A stretch of 64,000 bases of DNA from positions 310,001-374,000 of the forward strand of contig NZ_WTCR01000002.1 in assembly GCF_009795715.1 (NCBI RefSeq). Reading direction: 5' to 3'. Position numbers and translations under genes: made by a program. This stretch comes from Labilibaculum euxinicum (lineage in GTDB: Bacteria; Bacteroidota; Bacteroidia; Bacteroidales; Marinifilaceae). Below, piece after piece: positions 35,201 to 43,277 of this stretch. The notes below the pieces were generated by a model. It saw only the letters and a list, made by a program, of their open reading frames with translations. It was not told where the DNA came from and did not search any database. Each line of letters starts with the position of its first letter. Positions within the stretch are counted from its first letter, which is position 1.

Positions 35201-36163
35201 TTATTTACGTTTAAAGATTCTGAAAAGGGTGTGAATGAAAATTCCTGATAGCACCAATCCAAAAATAATTACACTTAATATATTTAAATACTTATTACGG
35301 TTCGCACCTATAACGTACGATTCATTTATAATTACCGCGTTAATGAAACCATTGCTTTTGCGGGATTCCATACTTTTGTACTTATACAGACTGGCCATTA
35401 AGCGCGAGTTTTCCGAATGACATTTTGTGCATTCACGAATGGCATTTTCTTTTGGCATAACAACGTGGCTTATCAGCAGGCTGTCATTTAGTTGTGTGTG
35501 ACACTCAATGCATCTAACATTCTTAAAATGAAGTTCTTGGTTTGGCAGCCAGTTGTGTGTTTTAAGAATATTGATGTTTTCCCTTTCGGTAAGTAATTCA
35601 AATTGACTTATATCAGCATGACATTTTAAACAAATATTATTGTCGTAAGTTACTGTTTCTGAAATTTTACCACCTTTGCTTGCCTGTGTTTTGTAGGAAT
35701 GTGGATTATGACAGCTCCAGCAGTTGAATGCATCAGGTGCCCGATTGTAATGCATGCTCTCATAAAACGCTTCTTCAATCTCATCAAAATGAAATTTAGC
35801 ATACTCAGGATCACCACCATGGCAATCATTACATGCATACATAAGTCCCATTCGTAAATTTCCAGCATGAGGAAATGATTCATATTCCGGTGAATGGCAA
35901 TCGGTGCACTTGAACATTCCATGGTTCGATTGAGCAAAAGCGATTGTGTCAATAAATCTATTGCTACACATTGCCTCTTTTATCTCAAGGCCAAAATCTT
36001 CATTCATATATTTGAATGTGTGATTTCCATGACATTTAAGGCATTTTTGGTTTTTGTCGCTGCCAGACTGATTTTTTTCATTTGTTTCCTGCCCGAAACC
36101 AAAAGAAACATTACAAAGGAAACTAACAATCAGAATAATATGTTTAAAATTGCTTGGATTCAT
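35201..36163 (-). CDS. Seven-haem cytochrome c with a C-terminal membrane anchor
   Basis: The 320-residue product has an N-terminal signal peptide ending near residue 24, seven CxxCH sites (Cys41, 86, 111, 148, 178, 218, 245), and one membrane helix at about 293-313 followed by a basic end (RIFKRK). The haem domain therefore lies in the periplasm, held by the C-terminal helix. The gene is one base from the b-type cytochrome gene, so the two are surely co-translated. Seven c haems plus a C-terminal anchor plus a di-haem b partner is the design of the Geobacter CbcBA complex; whether the proteins are homologous or only similar in plan needs a search. Confidence 0.9.
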   Translation of the reverse strand: MNPSNFKHIILIVSFLCNVSFGFGQETNEKNQSGSDKNQKCLKCHGNHTFKYMNEDFGLEIKEAMCSNRFIDTIAFAQSNHGMFKCTDCHSPEYESFPHAGNLRMGLMYACNDCHGGDPEYAKFHFDEIEEAFYESMHYNRAPDAFNCWSCHNPHSYKTQASKGGKISETVTYDNNICLKCHADISQFELLTERENINILKTHNWLPNQELHFKNVRCIECHTQLNDSLLISHVVMPKENAIRECTKCHSENSRLMASLYKYKSMESRKSNGFINAVIINESYVIGANRNKYLNILSVIIFGLVLSGIFIHTLFRIFKRK

Positions 36164-36207
36164 GCTTAAGTTATTAAGTGTTGCAATTTGGCTTTATTAA
36201 AATTTCA

Positions 36208-36236
36208 GAAAAAAAGGGTATAATTATTATACCCTC
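36208..36236 (-). terminator. Terminator of the small cytochrome c gene
   Basis: The palindrome GGGTATAATTATTATACCC is followed by CTTTTTTT on the minus strand. It lies between the small cytochrome c and the seven-haem gene, so the two halves of the minus-strand cytochrome block may be separate transcripts or joined by read-through. Confidence 0.75.
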
Positions 36237-36255
36237 TTAATTGCACGAATTTCGA

Positions 36256-36660
36256 TTACTTTTTAAATGTACGCATGTAGTTTACAACAGCCCATCTTTC
36301 TTTTTTACTAGGGATTTTAGTCTCATAGTTAGGCATATCATCTCTTCCGAAGATAGCTTTGTACATGATCTCACCATCAGATTGACCTTGGAACTCAGCA
36401 CTTGAAAAATCACCAGGGAATGTTTTTAGACGTGCCGCTTTTGGTCCGTCTCCTAATCCTGCATTACCATGACATGAACGACAATGCTTCATGTAAACCA
36501 TTTTTCCTGTGTTCACACTAGCTTTATCATTAGCCAATGGGTTTTCCATGGTTTTATATTCTGCGGGTACTTTCCAAACTTCAGCTTTTTTCTGTTGTGC
36601 GGTAAATGCAAATCCAACAACCGCAATTGCGATAAGGATAAAAAATTTCATCTTTTTCAT
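36256..36660 (-). CDS. Small periplasmic class I cytochrome c
   Basis: This 134-residue protein has a signal peptide (MKKMKFFILIAIAVVGFAFTA) and one haem site in the context HCRSCHGNAGLGDGPKA, typical of mono-haem cytochrome c. A methionine ligand is expected in the stretch FGRDDMPNYETKIPSKKERWAVV, broken here as FGRDDMPNYET (around residue 110) and KIPSKKERW; the ending VVNYMRTFKK is also usual. It would shuttle electrons in the periplasm between the membrane cytochromes and an acceptor. It lies 30 bases after the outer-membrane barrel gene and probably shares its transcript. Confidence 0.9.
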   Translation of the reverse strand: MKKMKFFILIAIAVVGFAFTAQQKKAEVWKVPAEYKTMENPLANDKASVNTGKMVYMKHCRSCHGNAGLGDGPKAARLKTFPGDFSSAEFQGQSDGEIMYKAIFGRDDMPNYETKIPSKKERWAVVNYMRTFKK

Positions 36661-36690
36661 AATTAATTTCTTTTAATTAAGGAGAATGAA

Positions 36691-37605
36691 CTAGAATCTT
36701 ACTAAGATATTGAACCCTACAAGAAAGTCACCGTCTCCAATTTTATTTTTATTGTATAAAATGTTCCTTTGTGGAGTAATTCCCTCATAGTTCGACATAA
36801 ACACCTGGAACACATGAGTACTAGTACCAATTTCCATACCAAAAGTTAAGTTGGCTTCAGGATCGGTTTGATCTGAATTGGTAAATTCTCTCATATCATC
36901 AATGTTTAAAGGCTGATCATATTCAAAAAACACAGACATTGAAGGTGTAACTTTAGCTCTGCCAGAAAAGGTAATTGCCACCTTATCGTGTTCAACTAAA
37001 GAATCAGTTTTATTAAAATGAGTAAAACTAGGAGCTAATTGCAACGAGATATTATCATTAAATTTGTGTGCTACTATTAACTGAGAAAAATATCCCAATC
37101 TATCCGAGAATGCATAGTCATTACCAAAAACAACTTTATCTTGTGAGTTAATGGATAGATTTCCGTATAATGCTACAGAAACTGGAATAGAATTGGATTC
37201 GGTTTGTGTGAAAAATCTATATTTTCCATGGAATTCCTGCAATTTATAGTCCTTAGTATATCCGTAGCCCAGCATGAATTTTTCTGTAATACCATAGTTT
37301 ACCCCCATGCGAATGTTTGAGGTAGCATAAATACCAAAAACATCTTCCAATCCATTCTCGATTAATCCGAAACGGTGTTGAATATGTAATTCAAATTCGC
37401 CGGCGAATGGTGTTACTGTAGTTTGAGTTTCTCCAAGAAGTCCAGACTCAAAAGTACCGGTAACAGGATCGTTTGCAAATTCATCTTCCTGTGCAAAGCA
37501 ATTTTGTGATGCGCTCAGGACGACAGCAAGAAACAAAAAGAATGGGAACATCCATGAAAAAGTCATTTTCATAAATTTTTGAATTGAATATTTAGATCTT
37601 ATCAT
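36691..37605 (-). CDS. DUF5777 outer-membrane beta-barrel protein
   Basis: The 304-residue protein begins with a long signal sequence (to about residue 39, ending SQNCFAQ) and then an all-beta protein with alternating strands to a final aromatic residue (VGFNILVRF), as expected of an outer-membrane barrel. The segments ELHIQHRFGLIENG and FGIYATSNIRMGVNYGITEKF fit the DUF5777 family. It lies 11 bases after a mono-haem lipoprotein gene and 30 before a cytochrome c gene, so it probably forms part of an outer-membrane electron-transfer unit. That role is inferred from context only. Confidence 0.8.
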   Translation of the reverse strand: MIRSKYSIQKFMKMTFSWMFPFFLFLAVVLSASQNCFAQEDEFANDPVTGTFESGLLGETQTTVTPFAGEFELHIQHRFGLIENGLEDVFGIYATSNIRMGVNYGITEKFMLGYGYTKDYKLQEFHGKYRFFTQTESNSIPVSVALYGNLSINSQDKVVFGNDYAFSDRLGYFSQLIVAHKFNDNISLQLAPSFTHFNKTDSLVEHDKVAITFSGRAKVTPSMSVFFEYDQPLNIDDMREFTNSDQTDPEANLTFGMEIGTSTHVFQVFMSNYEGITPQRNILYNKNKIGDGDFLVGFNILVRF

Positions 37606-37616
37606 AGTGTATAGTT

Positions 37617-37988
37617 TTAATTGTCGTTAGCACCTCGGGTTATCCACTCAAGAATTAATTGTTTTTCAGTTGCTGAAGCTCGGGTACTGTGAGATCCTGA
37701 TTGTAATTGTGTATACAATTCGCTGGAGCCTGGAAGATCAACATTGATATAACCTCCGTTTGTTAATGCATTAAATGCATTGGATGCTCTTAAATCCGGA
37801 TTAATTCCACCATCATGACAGTTGATACAATTAGAAGTGAATATGGGCACGATATCCGCACTAAACGAGATTTCCTGATCTGGCGGGATTACGATTTTAT
37901 CCACTTGAATGATATCGTATTCGCATGAAACAAAACACAGAGTTGTTAGGAAAACCAGTAAAAGACTTACTAAGTTGTTCTTTTGCAT
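37617..37988 (-). CDS. Mono-haem cytochrome c-like lipoprotein
   Basis: This 123-residue lipoprotein has its acylated cysteine at about residue 22 (LCFVSCEYD). One CINCH haem motif sits in the context IFTSNCINCHDGG, with the usual cytochrome-fold tail (EKQLILEWITRGA). It resembles the small cytochrome-like lipoproteins often placed before DUF5777 genes in Bacteroidota. It is the first gene of the block and is followed 11 bases later by the barrel gene. It would be anchored in the outer membrane and carry electrons to or from it. Confidence 0.85.
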   Translation of the reverse strand: MQKNNLVSLLLVFLTTLCFVSCEYDIIQVDKIVIPPDQEISFSADIVPIFTSNCINCHDGGINPDLRASNAFNALTNGGYINVDLPGSSELYTQLQSGSHSTRASATEKQLILEWITRGANDN

Positions 37989-38325
37989 AGTATTGAGATT
38001 TTAAATTTAAGTACTAATTAGTGATTAAAGAGATTAAACCATCTACACTAAAGATAAATATTTGCCTTTACCGCAATAGGTTTGATACGCCGAGATTTAT
38101 TTTATGAAAAAAAGGAATTTGTCTAATACAAATCGATATTTATCAGTCTTTTACTAGGCTTATCTCAGTCTTTTTTTTATATTTAATAGTTGCTAGAAAA
38201 AAAAACAAATTTTCAGTAGCTGTTGCAAAGCAATTTTTATTTGAAATTCACTATTTGTTTTTGGGAAATTTTCTGATAGATTTGATAACTAACTACTAAT
38301 TTGTACCCTATATCTCTAAACTACT
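37989..38325. other. Divergent regulatory region between the cytochrome block and the Crp/Fnr gene
   Basis: No gene is present. The right half carries a good promoter for the regulator. On the left a near-match to the -7 box on the minus strand (TATCTTTA at 38050-38057) may serve the cytochrome block. No clear Fnr-type palindrome was found by eye. Confidence 0.5.
38254..38284 (+). promoter_or_regulatory. Bacteroidota promoter of the Crp/Fnr-type regulator gene
   Basis: TTTG at 38254-38257 and TAGATTTG at 38277-38284 are separated by exactly 19 bases, matching the phylum's TTTG/TAnnTTTG promoter. The start codon lies about 40 bases downstream. Confidence 0.7.
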
Positions 38326-39030
38326 ATGGCTAAATTTTCAAAATCGGATAATTGCAAAAATTGCCTCGATTGCAATATGCGAATACCGATGTTAAGTACT
38401 CTTTCCCGCCCCGAACTAATTGAATTGAATGAGAATAGATTTGAAGTAAAGTTTAAGGCTGGTGAAACAATCTTTAAACAAGGTACTTCTGCAACTCATC
38501 TATTAATTTTGACAACTGGTTTGGCAAAATTATACGTGGAAGGAGTTCAGGATAAACAGTTGATAATTAGGATTATTAAGCCTTGGGAAATTATTGGGCA
38601 GGCATCTTTGTATTTTGATAACAGACATCATTATTCAATTGCAGCACTTGATAATACCACTGCTTGTTTTATAGAAATAAGTGCTTTTAAAAAAGCAATT
38701 CAGACAAATCCTCTCTTTGCCGAGGAATTTATTAAGAATTGCACTCAAAAAGGAATCTTTTCCTTTGAAAAAATGGTGAGTTTATCACAAAAGCAGATGC
38801 ATGGCCGCATAGCCGATGGACTTATTTATCTTTCCGGTAAAGTGTATGAAGATCTGAATTTTGATTTGCATCTTTCAAGACAAGATGTTGCGGATCTTAC
38901 CGGTATGTCGAAAGATAGTGCGATTAGAATTCTAAAAGAATTTCATAATGAAGGCATTATTGAACTGGATGGCAGAAAATTGAAAATATTAAATTACGGA
39001 CAACTGGAGCGAATTAGCGAAACAGGTTGA
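38326..39030 (+). CDS. Crp/Fnr-family transcription regulator with candidate cluster cysteines
   Basis: The 234-residue protein has a cyclic-nucleotide-binding-like beta roll (about 35-150) and a C-terminal winged helix with the recognition region LSRQDVADLTGMSKDSAIRIL. Three cysteines near the start (Cys10, 13, 16) and a fourth (Cys114, in TTACFIEIS) occupy positions like those holding the oxygen-sensitive cluster of E. coli FNR, although the spacing of the first three is tighter (CX2CX2C versus CX2CX5C). It is divergent from the cytochrome block and is the obvious candidate to control it in response to oxygen or redox state. That control is inferred. Confidence 0.88.
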   Translation: MAKFSKSDNCKNCLDCNMRIPMLSTLSRPELIELNENRFEVKFKAGETIFKQGTSATHLLILTTGLAKLYVEGVQDKQLIIRIIKPWEIIGQASLYFDNRHHYSIAALDNTTACFIEISAFKKAIQTNPLFAEEFIKNCTQKGIFSFEKMVSLSQKQMHGRIADGLIYLSGKVYEDLNFDLHLSRQDVADLTGMSKDSAIRILKEFHNEGIIELDGRKLKILNYGQLERISETG

Positions 39031-39040
39031 AAATACAATA

Positions 39041-39068
39041 AAAATGAGAGGAAATTTCCTCTCATTTT
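39041..39068. terminator. Bidirectional terminator between convergent genes
   Basis: AAAATGAGAGGAAA and TTTCCTCTCATTTT form a long stem with A and T runs at both sides, so it can end both the regulator gene and the GTPase gene. It touches the stop codon of the latter. Confidence 0.85.
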
Positions 39069-40048
39069 TACTTTACAAGAAGTTCATCAAGATTTCGTTC
39101 GATTACTTTTCGATTCAGATTTTTTCCAATTATTACAATCTTACTTTCTCTTATCTCATCTTTTCCCCATGTTTTTCCAACGGTTGCTTGTATTTGAGTA
39201 TGTACAGATTGTAGTATAATTCGTTTGTCAACACCTTCCAGATATAGAATTCCTTTAATTCGATAGATACTTTCCTGATTAAATTTCAGAAAAGCATCCA
39301 GCCACATCCCTAATTTCATTTGTTCCATTGGAATTGAAGAGGTGTAGCTCATGTTTTCAATTCCATGCGTTGTTTTATTTGGGGGACTTGAGTTTGCTTC
39401 AAGTCCTAAAACAAATTGGTAAACCTTTGCAGGATCATATGAGAAAGAATCAAGTAAATTTTTGTTTGCAGGTTTCGCAAATATACATTCTTCAATTCGG
39501 GCAAACTTGTTAATTCTTTCAACCTCTGTTTTAACCGCATTTGTCTTTTCACGACCAGCAACATCTGTTTTATTTATTAATATTTGATCTGATATTGCAA
39601 TTTGTTTGGTTAGAACTATTTCCTTCTCTATTATATTTGACGCATTTGCTGCATCAACCAGACAAATTACTGCGTCCAATTCAAATTCTTTTTTTATGAA
39701 CGGATCGGTAATAAATGAAGCTAAAATACTACCCGGATCCGCAATTCCGGTAGTTTCTATAAGCAGGTGATTGAATTGATGATTTGATTGAATCAGATTT
39801 TTTAAAACGACATACAATTCATCATTCAAACTGCAGCAAATACAACCATTACTTAATTCAAAAATGTTTTCGTTTTTAACGTTGGTAACTAATTCAGAAT
39901 CAATGTTTACTTCACCAAATTCATTTTCGATAACGGCGAATTTTTTATTAGGATAGCTCGATATTAAGTGATTAAGCAGACTGGTTTTTCCTGCACCTAA
40001 GAAACCGGTAATTACAGTAACTGGAATTTTTGACATAATCATATTCAT
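39068..40048 (-). CDS. COG0523/CobW-type G3E GTPase (putative metal chaperone)
   Basis: This 326-residue protein has Walker A GFLGAGKTSLLNHL near the start, the CxCC metal-binding motif (NGCICCSLNDEL), ETTGIADPG, and the base-recognition motif NKTD. A C-terminal CobW_C domain (about 225-326) is present. Proteins of this class deliver metals such as zinc or cobalt to client enzymes or guard against shortage. There is no histidine-rich linker. The ATG at 40048 directly follows the stop codon of the nitroreductase gene; an in-frame ATG at 40036 is an alternative. The client metal is not known. Confidence 0.9.
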   Translation of the reverse strand: MNMIMSKIPVTVITGFLGAGKTSLLNHLISSYPNKKFAVIENEFGEVNIDSELVTNVKNENIFELSNGCICCSLNDELYVVLKNLIQSNHQFNHLLIETTGIADPGSILASFITDPFIKKEFELDAVICLVDAANASNIIEKEIVLTKQIAISDQILINKTDVAGREKTNAVKTEVERINKFARIEECIFAKPANKNLLDSFSYDPAKVYQFVLGLEANSSPPNKTTHGIENMSYTSSIPMEQMKLGMWLDAFLKFNQESIYRIKGILYLEGVDKRIILQSVHTQIQATVGKTWGKDEIRESKIVIIGKNLNRKVIERNLDELLVK

Positions 40049-40564
40049 TTAAAACTTTTCCCAATGAACAATTTCATCTAATGATTTCCTTATCTTTTGA
40101 GGAGGCATCCTGTCCGATGGATATCCTAAAGATAAAATTGCAACAGGCTCAATATAATCAGGCAGATTAAAAAAATCAATGCATTTCTGAACGTGAAAAT
40201 TACAGATCCAACAAGTTCCCAAGCCAAGTTCTGTTGCCTGAAGAGTCATGTGATCGATGGCAATCGCAGCATCAATATCACAATGATCTTTACCATCTTC
40301 ACTTCGTTTCCATGAGTGGGCGTGATCACCGCAAATTACGATGTAAACAGGAGCTTCATTAAACCATTCATGATGATAAATTTCAGAGAATTTTTTGTGA
40401 TTCTCAGTCTCCCTAACAACAATAAAATGCCGGGGCTGATTGTTCACTGCTGAAGGTGCAATTTGGCCGGCCTCTAATATTTTAATCAATTTTTCTTGTT
40501 CTATCTCTTTCGATTGATAGGAGCGAACTGAATATCTTTTCTGGCTAAGTTCTTTAAAATTCAT
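40049..40564 (-). CDS. Nitroreductase-family flavoprotein
   Basis: The start at 40564 gives MNFKELSQKRYSVRSY, the usual opening of the family; the open frame extends further without support. The 171-residue FMN enzyme shows APSAVNNQPRHFIVV, IDAAIAIDHMTLQATELGLGTCWIC and the ending VAILSLGYPSDRMPP. It would use NAD(P)H to reduce a nitro or quinone-like compound; the true substrate is unknown. It is translationally linked to the G3E GTPase gene, which hints at a metal-related role. Confidence 0.88.
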   Translation of the reverse strand: MNFKELSQKRYSVRSYQSKEIEQEKLIKILEAGQIAPSAVNNQPRHFIVVRETENHKKFSEIYHHEWFNEAPVYIVICGDHAHSWKRSEDGKDHCDIDAAIAIDHMTLQATELGLGTCWICNFHVQKCIDFFNLPDYIEPVAILSLGYPSDRMPPQKIRKSLDEIVHWEKF

Positions 40565-40691
40565 TTCTTCATTTATTAATACCTGCTCTAATACTTTGTA
40601 CAAAATTGTGAAATTAATAAGACATGATGCTCATGATTTTTCATTTTGTTTAGCATGTTGGTTTTGTTCTGTGCCATTCACAACATTTTTG

Positions 40692-40699
40692 TACCTTTG
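40692..40699 (+). promoter_or_regulatory. -7 box before the MFS operon
   Basis: TACCTTTG fits TAnnTTTG and lies 28 bases before the start codon of the MFS gene. The -33 element is weak (TTCTG). An AGAGGAG ribosome-binding site follows at 40713-40719. Confidence 0.5.
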
Positions 40700-40726
40700 G
40701 CAATCATTTTTTAGAGGAGAATATAG

Positions 40727-41869
40727 ATGACGAAAGAGCTAAAGAAAAATATCATGTTCCAATATCTGATGTTATTGGTAATAGCAGCCACGGCTGGACA
40801 TCAGGGGTGGAGAACCTTATTTAATAATTTCGCAGTTGAGGAAGTTGGCATTAACGGATTTCAGGTTGGTGTCATTCAATCGGTAAGAGAAATCCCTGGC
40901 TTTTTGGCTCTTTTAGTTGTGTATTTATTGTTGGTAATTAAAGAACATCGTTTGTCGGCATTATCAGTTTTAATTGTTGGTTTGGGAGTTGCTTTAACTG
41001 GCTTTTTCCCTTCGTTTTTAGGCTTAATAATTACAACAGTTATTATGTCTGTGGGATTTCATTATTTCGAGACAACAAATAAATCACTGACACTTCAGTA
41101 TTTTACGATTGAGCAGGCACCTGTTGTATTTGCTAAGCAAAGAAGTTGGTCAGCCATAGCAAATATTAGTATGGGTGCTTTTGTTTATGCAATTGCGCAT
41201 TTTATTTCACTGCAAGCAAGCTTTATTTTAATTGGTGCGGTTGTTTTTTGTCTTGGCATTTGGGCATTTTTCTGGGATCCGGCAGATAAAAATATTCCAC
41301 TTCAAAATAAGGGGATGGTTGTAAGAAAAAGATACTGGCTTTTTTATGTTTTGAATTTTTTGAGTGGTGCCCGTCGTCAGATTTTTGTTGTGTTTGCTGT
41401 TTTTATGCTGGTGCAGAAGTATCATTATACCGTTCAGGATGTAGCAATTCTATTTGTAATAAATAACGTTATAGCCTATTTTGTTTCACCCATGATTGCA
41501 AAAGGAATCAATCGATACGGAGAACGAAAAATGTTATCACTGGAATATATTGGATTGGTTTTCGTCTTTTTAGGATATGCTTATATTGAAAATGCTCTTA
41601 TTGTAGCCGGATTATATATTTTGGATCATATCTTTTTCGGTTTTTCGATGGGAATCAATACGTATTTTCAGAAAACAGGTGATGCAAAAGATATTGCGCC
41701 ATCAATGGCGGTGGGTTTTACGATTAATCACATATCTGCAGTAGTTATACCTGTTGTTGGAGGTTTGTTATGGATGGTAAACTGGAGAATTCCGTTTGTA
41801 TTTGGCGCCATCCTTTGTCTTGTATCACTTGGATTTGTTCAAAAAATAAGAACAAATACTAAAATTTAA
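40727..41869 (+). CDS. MFS transporter
   Basis: The 380-residue protein has about 11-12 hydrophobic helices in two halves with a basic loop between them (DPADKNIPLQNKGMVVRKR), the layout of the major facilitator superfamily. It is preceded by a clear AGAGGAG site, unusual in this genome. Substrate motifs are not evident. Two genes follow with gaps of 2 and 6 bases (a helical protein and a YchJ protein), so the three form an operon. Confidence 0.85.
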   Translation: MTKELKKNIMFQYLMLLVIAATAGHQGWRTLFNNFAVEEVGINGFQVGVIQSVREIPGFLALLVVYLLLVIKEHRLSALSVLIVGLGVALTGFFPSFLGLIITTVIMSVGFHYFETTNKSLTLQYFTIEQAPVVFAKQRSWSAIANISMGAFVYAIAHFISLQASFILIGAVVFCLGIWAFFWDPADKNIPLQNKGMVVRKRYWLFYVLNFLSGARRQIFVVFAVFMLVQKYHYTVQDVAILFVINNVIAYFVSPMIAKGINRYGERKMLSLEYIGLVFVFLGYAYIENALIVAGLYILDHIFFGFSMGINTYFQKTGDAKDIAPSMAVGFTINHISAVVIPVVGGLLWMVNWRIPFVFGAILCLVSLGFVQKIRTNTKI

Positions 41870-41871
41870 TT

Positions 41872-42723
41872 ATGAAAGAAAAAGAAAAAATATATCAGTC
41901 TCTGATTGAGATGTACAATCATGGGATTCAATCGAAAAATCCAAAAAAAATTCGTGAATTCTTAAATGACAATTCCGTAGATCTTCTAAAAGAAGAAGCT
42001 CGGTTTTATTTGGAAATTCTTCAATTACGTGCGGCTTCATTTTCTTTGTTTGGAGAATTAAATGAGGCCGGAGAAGAGTATCGTAAGGGATATTCATCTT
42101 GTTCTACAAGTGGGAAGTGGGTTTATGGTCTGAATTGGGCTCTGCAGTTTATGGCAGAATTTTCGTTTAAGCGCGGTAAGGAGAAAATTCACGAATCAAT
42201 GAACAATGGAATTAAAGTTCTGGATCAGGCGCTAATTGATTTGCCGTTCGATAAATACCGCGACTTTTATTATTTGTGTCTTTCAAATGTGAAAGCATTT
42301 ATGCTTTTAAATTCTGATAGAAGAGAAGAAGGATTAGGAGTTTATGCCGATTGTAAATTTATACCGGTTCCTATTCCTGAATACAATGATAAGGAATCTT
42401 TGCAGGTTCTTTTTGCTCATTTCACAAAGGGGATTGCTGTTGCCATTGAGTTGAAAAACTATGATTTATTAATGAATCTGATGAAGGTAATCTCCATCGA
42501 TGATCAAACCTTACAATCTGAAGGGAGTTTGTTCCGGATTTTCTACGAGACCCTGGTAAGTGCCTTCGATATGCGTGCTGAATTTATTACGGAGTTTAAT
42601 GCAATGTTTAAAATAAAGGATGTTTTAGAAAGTACAACTCCACATTTTGCTAAGTTTTTAGGTTTGATCGGGGAACAGGATTTGGATAAATTGGATCTGT
42701 TTTTTAAGGAATCTTATAGCTAG
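41872..42723 (+). CDS. Uncharacterised helical protein
   Basis: This 283-residue product is nearly all helical with repeated leucine and aromatic positions (EILQLRAASFSLFGELNEAGEEYR, shown here as EILQLRAASFSL and FGELNEAGEEYR), which recalls TPR-like repeats, though no exact repeat can be assigned. It has no signal peptide or membrane helix. It begins two bases after the MFS gene and ends six bases before the ychJ gene. No function can be given. Confidence 0.7.
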   Translation: MKEKEKIYQSLIEMYNHGIQSKNPKKIREFLNDNSVDLLKEEARFYLEILQLRAASFSLFGELNEAGEEYRKGYSSCSTSGKWVYGLNWALQFMAEFSFKRGKEKIHESMNNGIKVLDQALIDLPFDKYRDFYYLCLSNVKAFMLLNSDRREEGLGVYADCKFIPVPIPEYNDKESLQVLFAHFTKGIAVAIELKNYDLLMNLMKVISIDDQTLQSEGSLFRIFYETLVSAFDMRAEFITEFNAMFKIKDVLESTTPHFAKFLGLIGEQDLDKLDLFFKESYS

Positions 42724-42729
42724 CAACCG

Positions 42730-43218
42730 ATGGGGAATAATTGTTTTTGCGGCAATAACATAGCATACAATGTGTGTTGTGGTGCAATTCATTCCGGCAA
42801 AAGAAAAGCGATTACGGCAGAAGATCTAATGCGCAGCAGGTATTCTGCTTTTGTTCTTGCTGATGTTGATTACATTTTAGCTACTTATTCATCTGAAACA
42901 TGTCCTTCCGATCAGAAAAAGGAGATTCTAGAATGGACTCAGTCCGTTGAATGGCTTGGATTGAAAGTGATTCACACCGAGAAAGGAAAAGAATTTGATT
43001 CGGTTGGATGGGTAGAATTTCAGGCTGGTTTTATAGAAAAAGGACAGAAGCAAATTATGCACGAAAAATCCTTTTTCCATAAGGAGAGTGGAGTTTGGGT
43101 TTATGTTTCCGGTGAATATCCAAAGCTTAATAAGGAGGGAAAAGAGAATTTACCAAATAGAAATGATCTGTGTTTTTGTGGAAGTGGCAAAAAGTTTAAA
43201 AAGTGTTGCTTAAAATAA
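42730..43218 (+). CDS. YchJ-family protein with SEC-C motifs at both ends
   Basis: The 162-residue protein is a YchJ/UPF0225 homologue: an N-terminal SEC-C zinc motif (NNCFCGNNIAYNVCCG), the central region with EDLMRSRYSAFVLADVDYILATY, and a C-terminal SEC-C motif (RNDLCFCGSGKKFKKCCLK). SEC-C motifs bind zinc and often mediate protein contacts, as in SecA. The exact role of YchJ is unknown. It is the last gene of the MFS operon. Confidence 0.9.
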   Translation: MGNNCFCGNNIAYNVCCGAIHSGKRKAITAEDLMRSRYSAFVLADVDYILATYSSETCPSDQKKEILEWTQSVEWLGLKVIHTEKGKEFDSVGWVEFQAGFIEKGQKQIMHEKSFFHKESGVWVYVSGEYPKLNKEGKENLPNRNDLCFCGSGKKFKKCCLK

Positions 43219-43232
43219 CAATGAAATAATAA

Positions 43233-43261
43233 AATGGCTGTTTCCAATAAAACAGCCATTT
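43233..43261. terminator. Bidirectional terminator after ychJ
   Basis: AATGGCTGTTT and AAACAGCCATT form an 11-base stem with a short loop between convergent genes. T-rich sequence follows on the plus strand (TTCCATTTAAAT) and A/T-rich sequence on the minus strand. Confidence 0.8.
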
Positions 43262-43277
43262 CCATTTAAATATATTT

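Noticed and set aside
32968-37988. Dissimilatory nitrite, tetrathionate or sulphite reductase identity for the cytochrome locus
   Set aside because: None of the haem proteins shows a CxxCK haem or sirohaem motif or a known catalytic subunit pattern; only electron-carrier modules are visible.
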